Source of the DNA: UBA4729 sp038236865
GTDB taxonomy: Bacteria > Patescibacteriota > Saccharimonadia > Saccharimonadales > UBA4665
Assembly: GCA_038236865.1 (NCBI GenBank)
Contig: JBBRZI010000017.1
Location: forward strand, 1 to 22,381
Direction of reading: 5' to 3'
DNA length: 22,381 nt
The number at the start of each line of letters is the position of its first letter. Positions within the stretch are counted from its first letter, which is position 1. Below are positions 1 to 7,508 of this stretch, in pieces. The notes below the pieces were generated by a model. It made no database searches. It worked only from the letters and a program-made list of their open reading frames with translations, and had not been told where the DNA came from. Made by a program: the position numbers and the translations under genes.

Positions 1-6
1 AAAGAA

Positions 7-891
7 ATGAACGAACTACACGAATTACCCGAACTGTACCCAACCCAAAATTCACAAGAAGTACTGAGCATGTTGCCGTATGACCACGCATCCCTTGAAG
101 TAGCACTTGGACGATCGAAAGATTTTGTCGCCAATTATGCGGTGGACTGCGCAGCCAGCTTGGCCGCCGAAAAAGAACGTGTCGTCTGTGTTGAAGCAGT
201 GACTGGCGTGGCAGTGCAACATAGTTTAGATCTTCAAGAGAAACAACGCGGTATCTATACCGAACTGGCCGATGCCGACGACTGCTACGTAGCTCTGCTC
301 GACACGAAGCAAGCAATTAAAGCAGAAGAAACTGAAAAGCAGGACCAACTGGCGCTCGAACAAAACAAACAAACCGAACTCAATCAGAAAGCCGCGGGGA
401 TTAAGGCTGAATTAGCTAACTATGCTACTAACGCACTCGGTTACCACCGAAGTTTGCATGAAAAAAATAATCTTCTTGGTCAAGATTTTGTTGCTTCTGG
501 CGCAAAAATCAGCCAATTGCAAGCGGAGATAGACGGAATCCGTAGCGATGAACTACCTGCTCTGGAAGCAAGAATCGCCAAGGAATTAGCGCACATCAGG
601 CAGCTGTACGCTGCGGTTTTGTCGGTTACAGAGCAGATTGGGAATTTACCGGCACCAGCCGATGATCCCAAAAACCGGATCTTATATCAAAACAGTAGCG
701 GATCAAGCTATGTCAAACCAACCATGGACAGCGCTACTTTGGTAGCGCCGGCCGAATTGACGACGCTCGAAACTGGGGCTGAAAGGCACCGCAAACTTGG
801 CGCTTCAGCAGTCGGTAAAGCAGTTGAAGATAAGGACGGATTTTTAAGACGCATCGTTGTCAGCTTCAAACAGTTAAGCGTTGACGCATAG
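7..891 (+). CDS. Coiled-coil protein of unknown function
   Basis: I do not recognise this 294-residue protein. It has no signal peptide and no membrane segment, so it is probably cytoplasmic. Residues about 85-215 are rich in Glu, Gln, Lys, Leu and Ala with heptad-like spacing, which suggests one or two long coiled coils. The C-terminal 80 residues are less regular and end in a basic patch (FLRRIVVSFKQL). The only ATG that fits the reading frame near the window edge is at position 7, and only six bases precede it, so the ribosome binding site cannot be judged and an upstream start is possible. The stop codon lies 8 bp before the next start, and the end of this gene supplies that gene's ribosome binding site, so the two are probably one operon. 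A structural or adaptor role for the downstream wall hydrolase is a guess. Confidence 0.7.
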   Translation: MNELHELPELYPTQNSQEVLSMLPYDHASLEVALGRSKDFVANYAVDCAASLAAEKERVVCVEAVTGVAVQHSLDLQEKQRGIYTELADADDCYVALLDTKQAIKAEETEKQDQLALEQNKQTELNQKAAGIKAELANYATNALGYHRSLHEKNNLLGQDFVASGAKISQLQAEIDGIRSDELPALEARIAKELAHIRQLYAAVLSVTEQIGNLPAPADDPKNRILYQNSSGSSYVKPTMDSATLVAPAELTTLETGAERHRKLGASAVGKAVEDKDGFLRRIVVSFKQLSVDA

Positions 892-899
892 GAGATATG

Positions 900-3800
900 A
901 TGGAGCAAAGACGTTACCCACCAACAACCGAACACGATGAGTATTTGTCGAACGTGGCAGCTCAAATTTCGGACATCACACACGAGTATTCTCTCGGCGT
1001 TAGCGAAGTTTTGGCCAATCATACTGTCGACGACTTGATACTTGTTGCCAACGATCCCTATACACCCGGTGGGGCTTTTGAAGCCATTAGCGGGAACAGT
1101 TTGAAGTTTATGCAGCTGCTCGTGCCGCGCCTCAGAACACTCTACCCCGGCGCCAAAGAGAGCGACATTACGGCCGATGCCGCCAAGGCAGTCGAAACGG
1201 CTGGGCAAGTTGTTGTCGCCGCCAAAATATTTGAGCATGTCGCCGCCGAAATCGACGGTCCGACCGGCTTGTCCGATGCAACTTGTAGTAACTTAGCGCT
1301 CTATAATCCTAACAACCAAGAGGTTGTTATCGATATGACGCAGCGGATCTATAGTAAGTACATCGCTGACCACAAGGCCGGGCACAACGAGCGAATACTC
1401 CGGCACAACGGTGAAGCTTTCGGCCATATTGGTGGAGATTCGTCGGTGACAGTTATCGAGCCAGACGGCAGCGCTAAAGACATCAGCCTTGACGAGTATA
1501 AAGTAGCCTTGGTCATGAATCATCGCAGCGAACTGCGGGCTAGCAAACAGCGTAGCGACCGGAGAAAAAAGTTAGGCATGCGGTCTGACCCCGACTTGGT
1601 CTCCAGCTTGCAAGCCGTCGAGGCTATCCCGGTGCACGCCTGGCAGCAACAGTTTGAAGACACTGTTGTTCCGACACGAGTTGGCCAATCAATTATTAAA
1701 GTCGGTCATGGAGCTAGAGCAGCTTCAACTCATGCGGTTCGGGCTGCGCACGTCACCTCGCAGCACGTTGCGGTCAATCATAAAAAAGCAGTTTCGACGG
1801 CAGCCTTAGTCGGTGTCGCCGGCACGTTTGGACTCAGTGTCATTGAACCCCCTCGGGCTCAGGCCGCTACCAACAACGCCAATGTTGGCACGAGCCTATA
1901 CGCGGCCAATCAAGCCAGTACCTTCCCCAAATCGGTCACCAGTGAAGTCGACGGTGGCCTGGTGGTCCCGGCCAGCCCAATCGCGCAACTTACGCCGCTA
2001 AACCAGCCATCCCAAGAAGTAAACAACCGTGGAGTAATCATCACCGAAGGTTCTTCAATGGTTTTGCCGGCTAACCCTCAACCCGTGCACAGTATTCTGT
2101 CAATCAAAAACGAAACCGTTCATGATGAGGTCATAAATGCCGCCGCCAACGGTAACATTGCGGCTGGCGCGCTGGCGCTGGCGAATACGTATAGCCCGAA
2201 ACACGCCGAAGTGTCCCCCGTGACGCCGGTGAATACTGCAATTGAAAGCATTAATACTAGACTGGCCAACGCGCCGGCTGTACCCCAAGAAATAGTCGGG
2301 TTGGTGCGAAACATGTTGATCGTATCAGCCACGGCCCTCACCGATCCAAACGTGCTCAATACAATTAGCGTCGACCAGTGGAATGTGATCAAGGGTGGTC
2401 AGGATAGCGCCGATACCCAGAGCGCTATTGGTCAGCTGACCGCTAAACACGCTGCTCGCCTACAGCAAGCAAATAGCGGTTTAAGCCCTGATATGACGCT
2501 CGACCAAAAACAACAGCTGGCTCAACTACTCGCCAGCAGCGAGTACTACGCCGCTCATAATCCGGCACCCACTCCATCGCCCGACCAGCCGCCAGCGCCC
2601 GTTGTTCCAAAAGCTGCACCACCAGCACCATCGCCCGCTCCCAAAGCCCACGAACATGCTTCGGGGCTTCCCGAATCAGCTAAGCTAGTCACGCCAGAAC
2701 TAGTGCACAAAATGTTACCGAATGCTTCCCAAAGAACGATAGACAAAAACTATAGTCTGATCATGAAGGCCCTCGCGAGTCGTGGTATAGCCGATCCGAA
2801 AATGGTTCTGTACGCTTTCGCTACTATAAATGTGGAAACCAGCAGTTTCAAACCAATACCCGAGTGGGGCAAGGGTGAAGGGCGCTATCGCACGCCCAAG
2901 GGCGACTATTACGGCAGAGGCTTTATCCAACTAACCTGGGAGTCTAATTATCAGAGGGCCGGAGATGCTATTGGCGTTGATCTAATCAACAACCCTGATT
3001 TAGCACTCAATCCAGAGGTCGCCGCCAAAATCTTAGCCTGGTTTATGACGGCAGGAAATCACGAACAACGGATTCGTGACGCTTTGGATGCCGGTGATTT
3101 GAGTGCAGCCCGGGCCGTCGTAAATGGCGGAACAAACGGGCTTCAGGGGTTCAGCGAAGCTTACAATAAGGGCCTAGATGTTGTCCAAGCTCCAGCGCCG
3201 CCACCTCCCGTAGTTGTGCCAGCCCCAGTGCCGGCTCCTACTCCAGCTCCAGCACCACCAACACCCGATCCGGCCAGTCCTGTGATACCCCCAGAAACTT
3301 TCCTCGCGCCGACCGATACGGGTGGTGGCCTTGTCGTAGACGCGCAGCCGAGTCAGCAAGCCCCGGATAATGCTGGGAATGCTTCAGCTCCTGACGCCAC
3401 CCCACCAACTGACACCCCACCAACTGACACCACACCAACTGACGCCACCCCGGCACCCCAGCCGCCAGCCGATAGCCCGGCTCCTGAGACTCCCTCGATA
3501 ACCGCGGCCCCAGCCCCTGATAGCGCTGCTCCCGAAACGACACCACCGGTCAGCATCGACGCCCAACGAACGACCGAAATCGCCAGCCTCGAAGCGTCCG
3601 GCCAGTTTAATCGGTCGCAGGCCTTGCCTGACGCTCCGCGCACGCCACTCGAGAAAACCTTTCAGCAACAAGGTGAACAGAACGGCAAGCTGAGCAATGT
3701 CGTCGACTTAGGTTCACCATGGCCTAACCGCCAGTTAGCACAACCAGCCGCCGAGGCTTTTCTGAAACTGAATGATGCCTTTAAGGCGCAATTTGGTCAC

Positions 3801-4085
3801 GATATCGTGCTCAATGACGCTTACCGCAACTACGACAACCAAGTTGCCACTAAACAAGACGCTACTGATAAAGGGCGACCGCAGTTTGCGGCCACACCCG
3901 GTTTTTCCAAACACGGTTGGGGGCTGGCAGTCGACATGGGTGGCGGTATGCAATCGTTTGGGAGTAATGAGTATCAGTGGATGATGGATAATGCCCTCAA
4001 TCACGGTTGGAATCACCCGGCTTTTGCCGCTCCCGGCACATCCGCTCCCGAGCCTTGGCACTGGGAATACGTGCTTGGCGAGTGA
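900..4085 (+). CDS. Membrane-anchored bifunctional peptidoglycan hydrolase (GH19-like + M15/VanY-like)
   Basis: This 1061-residue protein carries two wall-cleaving domains on the outside of the cell. Residues 1-290 are an unrecognised, soluble-looking region. Residues about 296-323 form a hydrophobic segment ending in PRAQAA, like a signal peptide placed far inside the protein. A Pro/Ala linker follows. Residues about 595-755 resemble GH19 chitinase/lysozyme domains (NVETSSF with likely catalytic E646, second acid E660, then YYGRGFIQLTWESNY). A long Pro/Thr/Ala linker leads to a C-terminal D,D-carboxypeptidase-like M15B domain (930-1061) with the zinc motif SKHGWGLAVDM (H1005, D1012) and EPWHW (E1051, H1054). 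The start at 900 is chosen because AGGAG at 890-894 then has a 5-base spacer; the ATG at 897 would leave 2. The two domains would cut glycan and peptide stem respectively. The substrate is inferred from the families. Confidence 0.85.
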   Translation: MEQRRYPPTTEHDEYLSNVAAQISDITHEYSLGVSEVLANHTVDDLILVANDPYTPGGAFEAISGNSLKFMQLLVPRLRTLYPGAKESDITADAAKAVETAGQVVVAAKIFEHVAAEIDGPTGLSDATCSNLALYNPNNQEVVIDMTQRIYSKYIADHKAGHNERILRHNGEAFGHIGGDSSVTVIEPDGSAKDISLDEYKVALVMNHRSELRASKQRSDRRKKLGMRSDPDLVSSLQAVEAIPVHAWQQQFEDTVVPTRVGQSIIKVGHGARAASTHAVRAAHVTSQHVAVNHKKAVSTAALVGVAGTFGLSVIEPPRAQAATNNANVGTSLYAANQASTFPKSVTSEVDGGLVVPASPIAQLTPLNQPSQEVNNRGVIITEGSSMVLPANPQPVHSILSIKNETVHDEVINAAANGNIAAGALALANTYSPKHAEVSPVTPVNTAIESINTRLANAPAVPQEIVGLVRNMLIVSATALTDPNVLNTISVDQWNVIKGGQDSADTQSAIGQLTAKHAARLQQANSGLSPDMTLDQKQQLAQLLASSEYYAAHNPAPTPSPDQPPAPVVPKAAPPAPSPAPKAHEHASGLPESAKLVTPELVHKMLPNASQRTIDKNYSLIMKALASRGIADPKMVLYAFATINVETSSFKPIPEWGKGEGRYRTPKGDYYGRGFIQLTWESNYQRAGDAIGVDLINNPDLALNPEVAAKILAWFMTAGNHEQRIRDALDAGDLSAARAVVNGGTNGLQGFSEAYNKGLDVVQAPAPPPPVVVPAPVPAPTPAPAPPTPDPASPVIPPETFLAPTDTGGGLVVDAQPSQQAPDNAGNASAPDATPPTDTPPTDTTPTDATPAPQPPADSPAPETPSITAAPAPDSAAPETTPPVSIDAQRTTEIASLEASGQFNRSQALPDAPRTPLEKTFQQQGEQNGKLSNVVDLGSPWPNRQLAQPAAEAFLKLNDAFKAQFGHDIVLNDAYRNYDNQVATKQDATDKGRPQFAATPGFSKHGWGLAVDMGGGMQSFGSNEYQWMMDNALNHGWNHPAFAAPGTSAPEPWHWEYVLGE
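3403..3447 (+). repeat. Three tandem 15-bp repeats in the hydrolase linker
   Basis: The 15-base unit CACCAACTGACACCC occurs three times in a row with one or two changes and encodes a repeated TPPTD-like pentapeptide in the Pro/Thr linker between the two hydrolase domains. The unit length is a multiple of three, so copy-number slippage would change linker length without breaking the frame. Confidence 0.75.
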
Positions 4086-4093
4086 GTCTGCGC

Positions 4094-4099
4094 TAGAAT
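4094..4099 (+). promoter_or_regulatory. Candidate -10 box of uvrC (leaderless type)
   Basis: TAGAAT ends 6 bases before the GTG start of uvrC. There is no purine-rich site at a usable distance, so if this box is used the mRNA would begin at or next to the GTG. No good -35 is visible. Confidence 0.35.
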
Positions 4100-4105
4100 T
4101 AGAGA

Positions 4106-5605
4106 GTGAATAGCTCACTTCAGAATAAATTAAACAATCTACCGCTGACACCAGGTGTGTATTTTCATAAGAATGCCCAAGGTGAGATTATTTACGTCGG
4201 CAAAGCGGCGGTGCTGCGTAACCGAGTGCGCCAGTATTTTCAAAAATCTCGGATGCGCGACCCCAAAACCGAAGCCTTGGTGATGGAGATTGCCGATGTC
4301 GATTGGATGGAAGTCGACAGCGAAATTGAGGCCCTGTTTTTAGAAGCTGAAATGATCCGGCGCTATATGCCGCGCTACAATATTTTGCTGCGGGATGACA
4401 AGTCGATGAGCTACATTCGCATCGATTACGACAGCGACTACCCCACGGTCAGTACGACGCGCCGGCCACTCGACGATAAGGCCCGCTACTTTGGCCCCTA
4501 TAACAGCACGGGGTCAATTAGTCAGGCGCTCAAATTACTACGTCGTGTTTTTCCCTATGCCACCCGTCAAATTGCCGGCCAGAAACGAGCTAGCTTACAT
4601 TATCATTTAGGTCTGGACCCGGGCCTTGAGGATGGTCGGACGAGTCTGGAAGATTACCGCGCAAACTTACGTAAGTTGATAGCGGTAATCGAAGGTAAGC
4701 GCAAATCGATTGAAAAAGAGCTGGCCAGTGACATGCACCGGGCCGCCAAAACTAAGGACTTTGAGCTGGCGGCCACACTGCGCAACCAGCTGTTTAGCCT
4801 GCAGAAACTCAGCCAGCAAGTCATCTTTAGTGACAAGGAATTCTTAGATATCAGCAAAGACCACGCCTTGAACGAGCTGGTGGATTTGTTGGGGCTCCCC
4901 AAAGCTCCCGCTCGGATCGAGGGCTACGACATCAGCCATATGCAGGGGACGGACGTAGTAGCCAGTATGGTGGTCTTTACAAACGGGGTCAGCAATAAAA
5001 GCGAGTACCGTAAATTCAAGACCAAGATCAATCAAAACGACGACTTTTATAATATGAACGAGACGCTCAAGCGTCGCTTAAGCGCCAAGAATATCAAAGC
5101 TTGGGGCAAGCCCAGTTTAGTGTTGATTGACGGTGGAAAAGGCCAAATTGATGCGGCCATAGCCGCGCGCGACGAGCGTGACTGCCACAGTTTGCCATTT
5201 ATCGGGCTCGCCAAACGCGAAGAGCAAATCGTCATTCAAAAAGGCAAGAGCAATGTCACACTTAACCATGAAGTTCTGCACCGGCTCGGTGGTTTTGCGA
5301 CCGAAAGCGACGACTTTATAGTCGTGAATGTGCCGCATAATACTAACCTGATTAAGCTACTGCAGCGTATCCGCGATGAGTCGCACCGCTTTGCCGTCAG
5401 CTACCACCATGTACTTAAGGGCAAACGCCAAGTCAGCTCGCTACTCGAAGATATTCCGGGCATTGGGCCGGCAACCCGCCAGAAATTGTTGCGTACCTTT
5501 GGATCGGTGCGCGGGGTCACGGCGGCCAGCCCGACAGAAATAGCGGCGGCGATCGGCGGCACGAAAGCCGCCGTGGTCGTAAAGTATTTGGTGACACCGG
5601 CCTAA
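4106..5605 (+). CDS. uvrC: Excinuclease ABC subunit C
   Basis: UvrC makes the dual incisions around DNA damage in nucleotide excision repair, after UvrA and UvrB have located the lesion. All expected parts are present in 499 residues (E. coli UvrC has about 610): an N-terminal GIY-YIG nuclease (LTPGVYFHK, YVGKA, RVRQYF), a UVR coiled coil that binds UvrB near 205-240, the RNase H-like nuclease with GYDISHMQGTDVV and LVLIDGGKGQ, the DESHRFAVSYHH motif, and a helix-hairpin-helix end (IPGIGPATRQKLLRTFGS). The start is GTG at 4106, from which the protein enters the family's usual opening after 13 residues. The four cysteines that hold the 4Fe-4S cluster in E. coli UvrC are missing: the matching stretch reads KRASLHYHLGLDPG. 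The gene begins 20 bp after the hydrolase stop. Confidence 0.97.
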   Translation: MNSSLQNKLNNLPLTPGVYFHKNAQGEIIYVGKAAVLRNRVRQYFQKSRMRDPKTEALVMEIADVDWMEVDSEIEALFLEAEMIRRYMPRYNILLRDDKSMSYIRIDYDSDYPTVSTTRRPLDDKARYFGPYNSTGSISQALKLLRRVFPYATRQIAGQKRASLHYHLGLDPGLEDGRTSLEDYRANLRKLIAVIEGKRKSIEKELASDMHRAAKTKDFELAATLRNQLFSLQKLSQQVIFSDKEFLDISKDHALNELVDLLGLPKAPARIEGYDISHMQGTDVVASMVVFTNGVSNKSEYRKFKTKINQNDDFYNMNETLKRRLSAKNIKAWGKPSLVLIDGGKGQIDAAIAARDERDCHSLPFIGLAKREEQIVIQKGKSNVTLNHEVLHRLGGFATESDDFIVVNVPHNTNLIKLLQRIRDESHRFAVSYHHVLKGKRQVSSLLEDIPGIGPATRQKLLRTFGSVRGVTAASPTEIAAAIGGTKAAVVVKYLVTPA

Positions 5606-5653
5606 GTAGATCGGCGCCGGGTTCGTTAAGTAATGGGTGCAAGCACACTAGTT

Positions 5654-5662
5654 TGGTATACT
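5654..5662 (+). promoter_or_regulatory. Extended -10 promoter of aminopeptidase gene
   Basis: TGG followed by TATACT is an extended -10 (TGn plus a hexamer with one mismatch to consensus). It ends 13 bases before the ATG at 5676, giving an expected leader of only about 6 bases and no Shine-Dalgarno site. Confidence 0.5.
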
Positions 5663-5675
5663 TTGGTAACTAGCC

Positions 5676-6905
5676 ATGCAGTCACACTTTTCTTCAGCCT
5701 TTTTTGCCGCTAACCGGCAGCAGTTGCGCGAGCGCGCCACAACGTCCGCGCCCATTGTGGTAGCAGCTAACGGCTTACTGCAACGCGGTGCCGACAGCAC
5801 GTTCCCGTTTGCTCAGGATGCTAACTTCTGGTATTTAACGGGTATCGATGAGCCGGACGTTGTGCTGGTTATGGCCGCCCAAGACTATTTAATCGTGCCG
5901 GAGCGCGACGCCAATCGAACAGCTTTTGATGGCCACGTCGATGACGACTTACTCAAAAAGCGTTCAGGGATCGCGATGATTCTCGATTCCGAGGCTGGCT
6001 GGCAGCAGCTCACCAAAGAAATTGAGCAGCAGCGCAAAGTTGCAACCGTCGGCGCGGCCCCGAGCTACTTAGCACCCTACGGCATGTATACCAACCCGGC
6101 CCGCCGTCGCTTGCTGGCGCAGTTAAAAGCCGCTTCCGCCGGGGTTGAGGTTGCCGACATTGGTCAACACTTGGTTTTACTACGGATGGTCAAGCAGCCA
6201 GCCGAGCTACTGGCTATTCAATCGGCCATAGATATAACGATAGCTACCTTGCAAGACGTCACCCAGCCTACGGCGCTGGGTATGTATGAGTATGAGTATC
6301 AGCTGGAAGCAGATATTACGCGCGGCTTTCGGGCGCGGGGGGCGAGCGGCCACGCGTTTGAGCCGATTGTGGCGGGCGGTGCCCGAGCCTGTACGCTCCA
6401 CAATGTTGCCAATAATAGCCCACTCAAGAAAAATGAACTGATCGTGCTAGACGTTGGCGCCGAGGTTGAGCACTATGCGGCTGATATCACCCGAACGGTC
6501 AACCCCGGTAAGAGCACGCCACGCCAATTGGCTGCGTACGCCGCCGTCCAGGACGTCCAAAGCTACGCTGCCGGGCTACTCAAGCCTGGTATTTTGTTGG
6601 CCGATTACGAAGGGCGTGTTGAGCACTATTTGGGCAAGAAATTGCAGGAGCTGGGCTTAATCAAAGCCATCACTCACGCCGCCGTGCGCTATTATTATCC
6701 CCACGCCTCATCGCACTTTATGGGGCTGAACGTCCATGATAGCGGTGATTACAGCCAGCCGCTCCAGCCAGGCATGGTGTTGACGGTCGAACCAGGTATC
6801 TATATTCCAGAAGAAGCCATCGGCATTCGGATTGAAGACGATGTGCTGATTACGGCTGACGGCAACGTCATGCTATCAAACAAGTTGTCGCGGACCGTAA
6901 CCTAA
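5676..6905 (+). CDS. pepP: Xaa-Pro aminopeptidase (M24B, aminopeptidase P type)
   Basis: This cytoplasmic dimetal peptidase removes an N-terminal residue that precedes proline. The 409-residue length fits the PepP group. Residues 1-130 form the AMP_N domain; the catalytic pita-bread domain follows. All five metal ligands can be placed: D259 (VLDVGAEVEHYAADIT), D270 in the same motif, H347 (SSHFMGLNVHDSG), E372 (LTVEPGIY) and E387 (IRIEDDVLI), in the same order and nearly the same spacing as E. coli PepP. The ATG at 5676 begins just ahead of the family's usual N-terminal FxxNRxxL helix, so no residues seem missing. The gene has its own extended -10 and lies between uvrC and a membrane protein gene on the same strand. 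In a reduced genome it probably serves peptide recycling, in keeping with the peptide-binding protein two genes downstream. Confidence 0.94.
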   Translation: MQSHFSSAFFAANRQQLRERATTSAPIVVAANGLLQRGADSTFPFAQDANFWYLTGIDEPDVVLVMAAQDYLIVPERDANRTAFDGHVDDDLLKKRSGIAMILDSEAGWQQLTKEIEQQRKVATVGAAPSYLAPYGMYTNPARRRLLAQLKAASAGVEVADIGQHLVLLRMVKQPAELLAIQSAIDITIATLQDVTQPTALGMYEYEYQLEADITRGFRARGASGHAFEPIVAGGARACTLHNVANNSPLKKNELIVLDVGAEVEHYAADITRTVNPGKSTPRQLAAYAAVQDVQSYAAGLLKPGILLADYEGRVEHYLGKKLQELGLIKAITHAAVRYYYPHASSHFMGLNVHDSGDYSQPLQPGMVLTVEPGIYIPEEAIGIRIEDDVLITADGNVMLSNKLSRTVT

Positions 6906-6907
6906 CA

Positions 6908-6913
6908 TACAAT
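6908..6913 (+). promoter_or_regulatory. Candidate -10 box, leaderless type
   Basis: TACAAT ends 8 bases before the ATG at 6922, overlapping the end of the preceding gene region by position only. No Shine-Dalgarno site separates it from the start, so transcription would begin within a couple of bases of the ATG. Confidence 0.4.
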
Positions 6914-6921
6914 AGGTAGCA

Positions 6922-7296
6922 ATGAACCATCCAATTCAACGCTTCATGGTTCGCTGGCTCGTCTGTAGCCTCGGGTTGTGGATTGCGGCTGGGTTTTTGA
7001 GCTCCAGTATTATGTACGGCAGCGCCGGGGCTATCATCGGCGCCGGTTTGGTGCTGGCCATCATTAATGTGGTACTCAAACCGATACTGGTGGTTTTCTC
7101 CCTACCGGCCATTTTGTTTTCGCTTGGTTTATTCATGATTATTATTAACGGCGTTACGGTATTTATCGCCAGCAAGCTCTATCATCCGCTCCATATTACT
7201 AATTTTTGGGCGGCGGTGTTTGCTGGTATGGTCATTGGCCTGGTAAACTACCTTGTAACGGCTATTTTAGAAGAAAGACACCATGAGCATATTTAA
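6922..7296 (+). CDS. Four-helix membrane protein, YvlD / phage holin 4 superfamily
   Basis: The 124-residue protein has four hydrophobic segments (about 10-30, 34-52, 55-82, 92-115) and the family's typical order: GLWIAAGFL, a Gly-rich turn, then AIINVVLKPILVVFSLPA and a final GLVNYL helix. The superfamily name comes from a loose similarity to phage holins, but chromosomal members such as Bacillus YvlD are ordinary inner-membrane proteins without known biochemical activity, often linked to envelope stress. There are no phage genes near it. Its last 14 bases overlap the start of secG, so the two are translationally linked and probably cotranscribed. Confidence 0.85.
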   Translation: MNHPIQRFMVRWLVCSLGLWIAAGFLSSSIMYGSAGAIIGAGLVLAIINVVLKPILVVFSLPAILFSLGLFMIIINGVTVFIASKLYHPLHITNFWAAVFAGMVIGLVNYLVTAILEERHHEHI

Positions 7297-7498
7297 TTAC
7301 ATCACAATCATAACGGCTATATTATTAACATTTTTGATTTTAATCCAAACTCGGGGAGCATCACTCGGCGCTGGCCTCGGCGGTGCCGGAGAAGTTAACA
7401 CGACCAGGCGGGGGACCGACAAGACCATCTTCCAGATCACCATTGTGACGGCGTTGATTTTCTCGCTATCGATTATATTAGGCGTAATTATAAAATAG
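7283..7498 (+). CDS. secG: Preprotein translocase subunit SecG
   Basis: SecG is the accessory third subunit of the SecYEG export channel in the cytoplasmic membrane. The 71-residue product has the expected two helices (about 4-20 and 49-70) joined by the conserved cytoplasmic loop: LILIQTRGASLGAGLGG, then TTRRGTDKTIFQITIVTA. It is at the short end of the family, as is common in reduced genomes. The ATG at 7283 lies inside the preceding gene, 14 bases before its stop, with only a weak AGAAAG ahead of it, so translation is probably coupled. The many secreted proteins in this window would depend on this channel. Confidence 0.93.
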   Translation: MSIFNYITIITAILLTFLILIQTRGASLGAGLGGAGEVNTTRRGTDKTIFQITIVTALIFSLSIILGVIIK

Positions 7499-7508
7499 GC
7501 CACAATTC

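Noticed and set aside
3174..3671. Several long minus-strand frames opposite the hydrolase linker
   Set aside because: They arise from the Pro/Ala/Thr-rich codons of the true gene and give low-complexity Gly/Trp/Ser proteins.
6922..7296. Phage holin as a sign of a prophage
   Set aside because: The superfamily name is misleading; there are no phage genes around it, and it overlaps secG.
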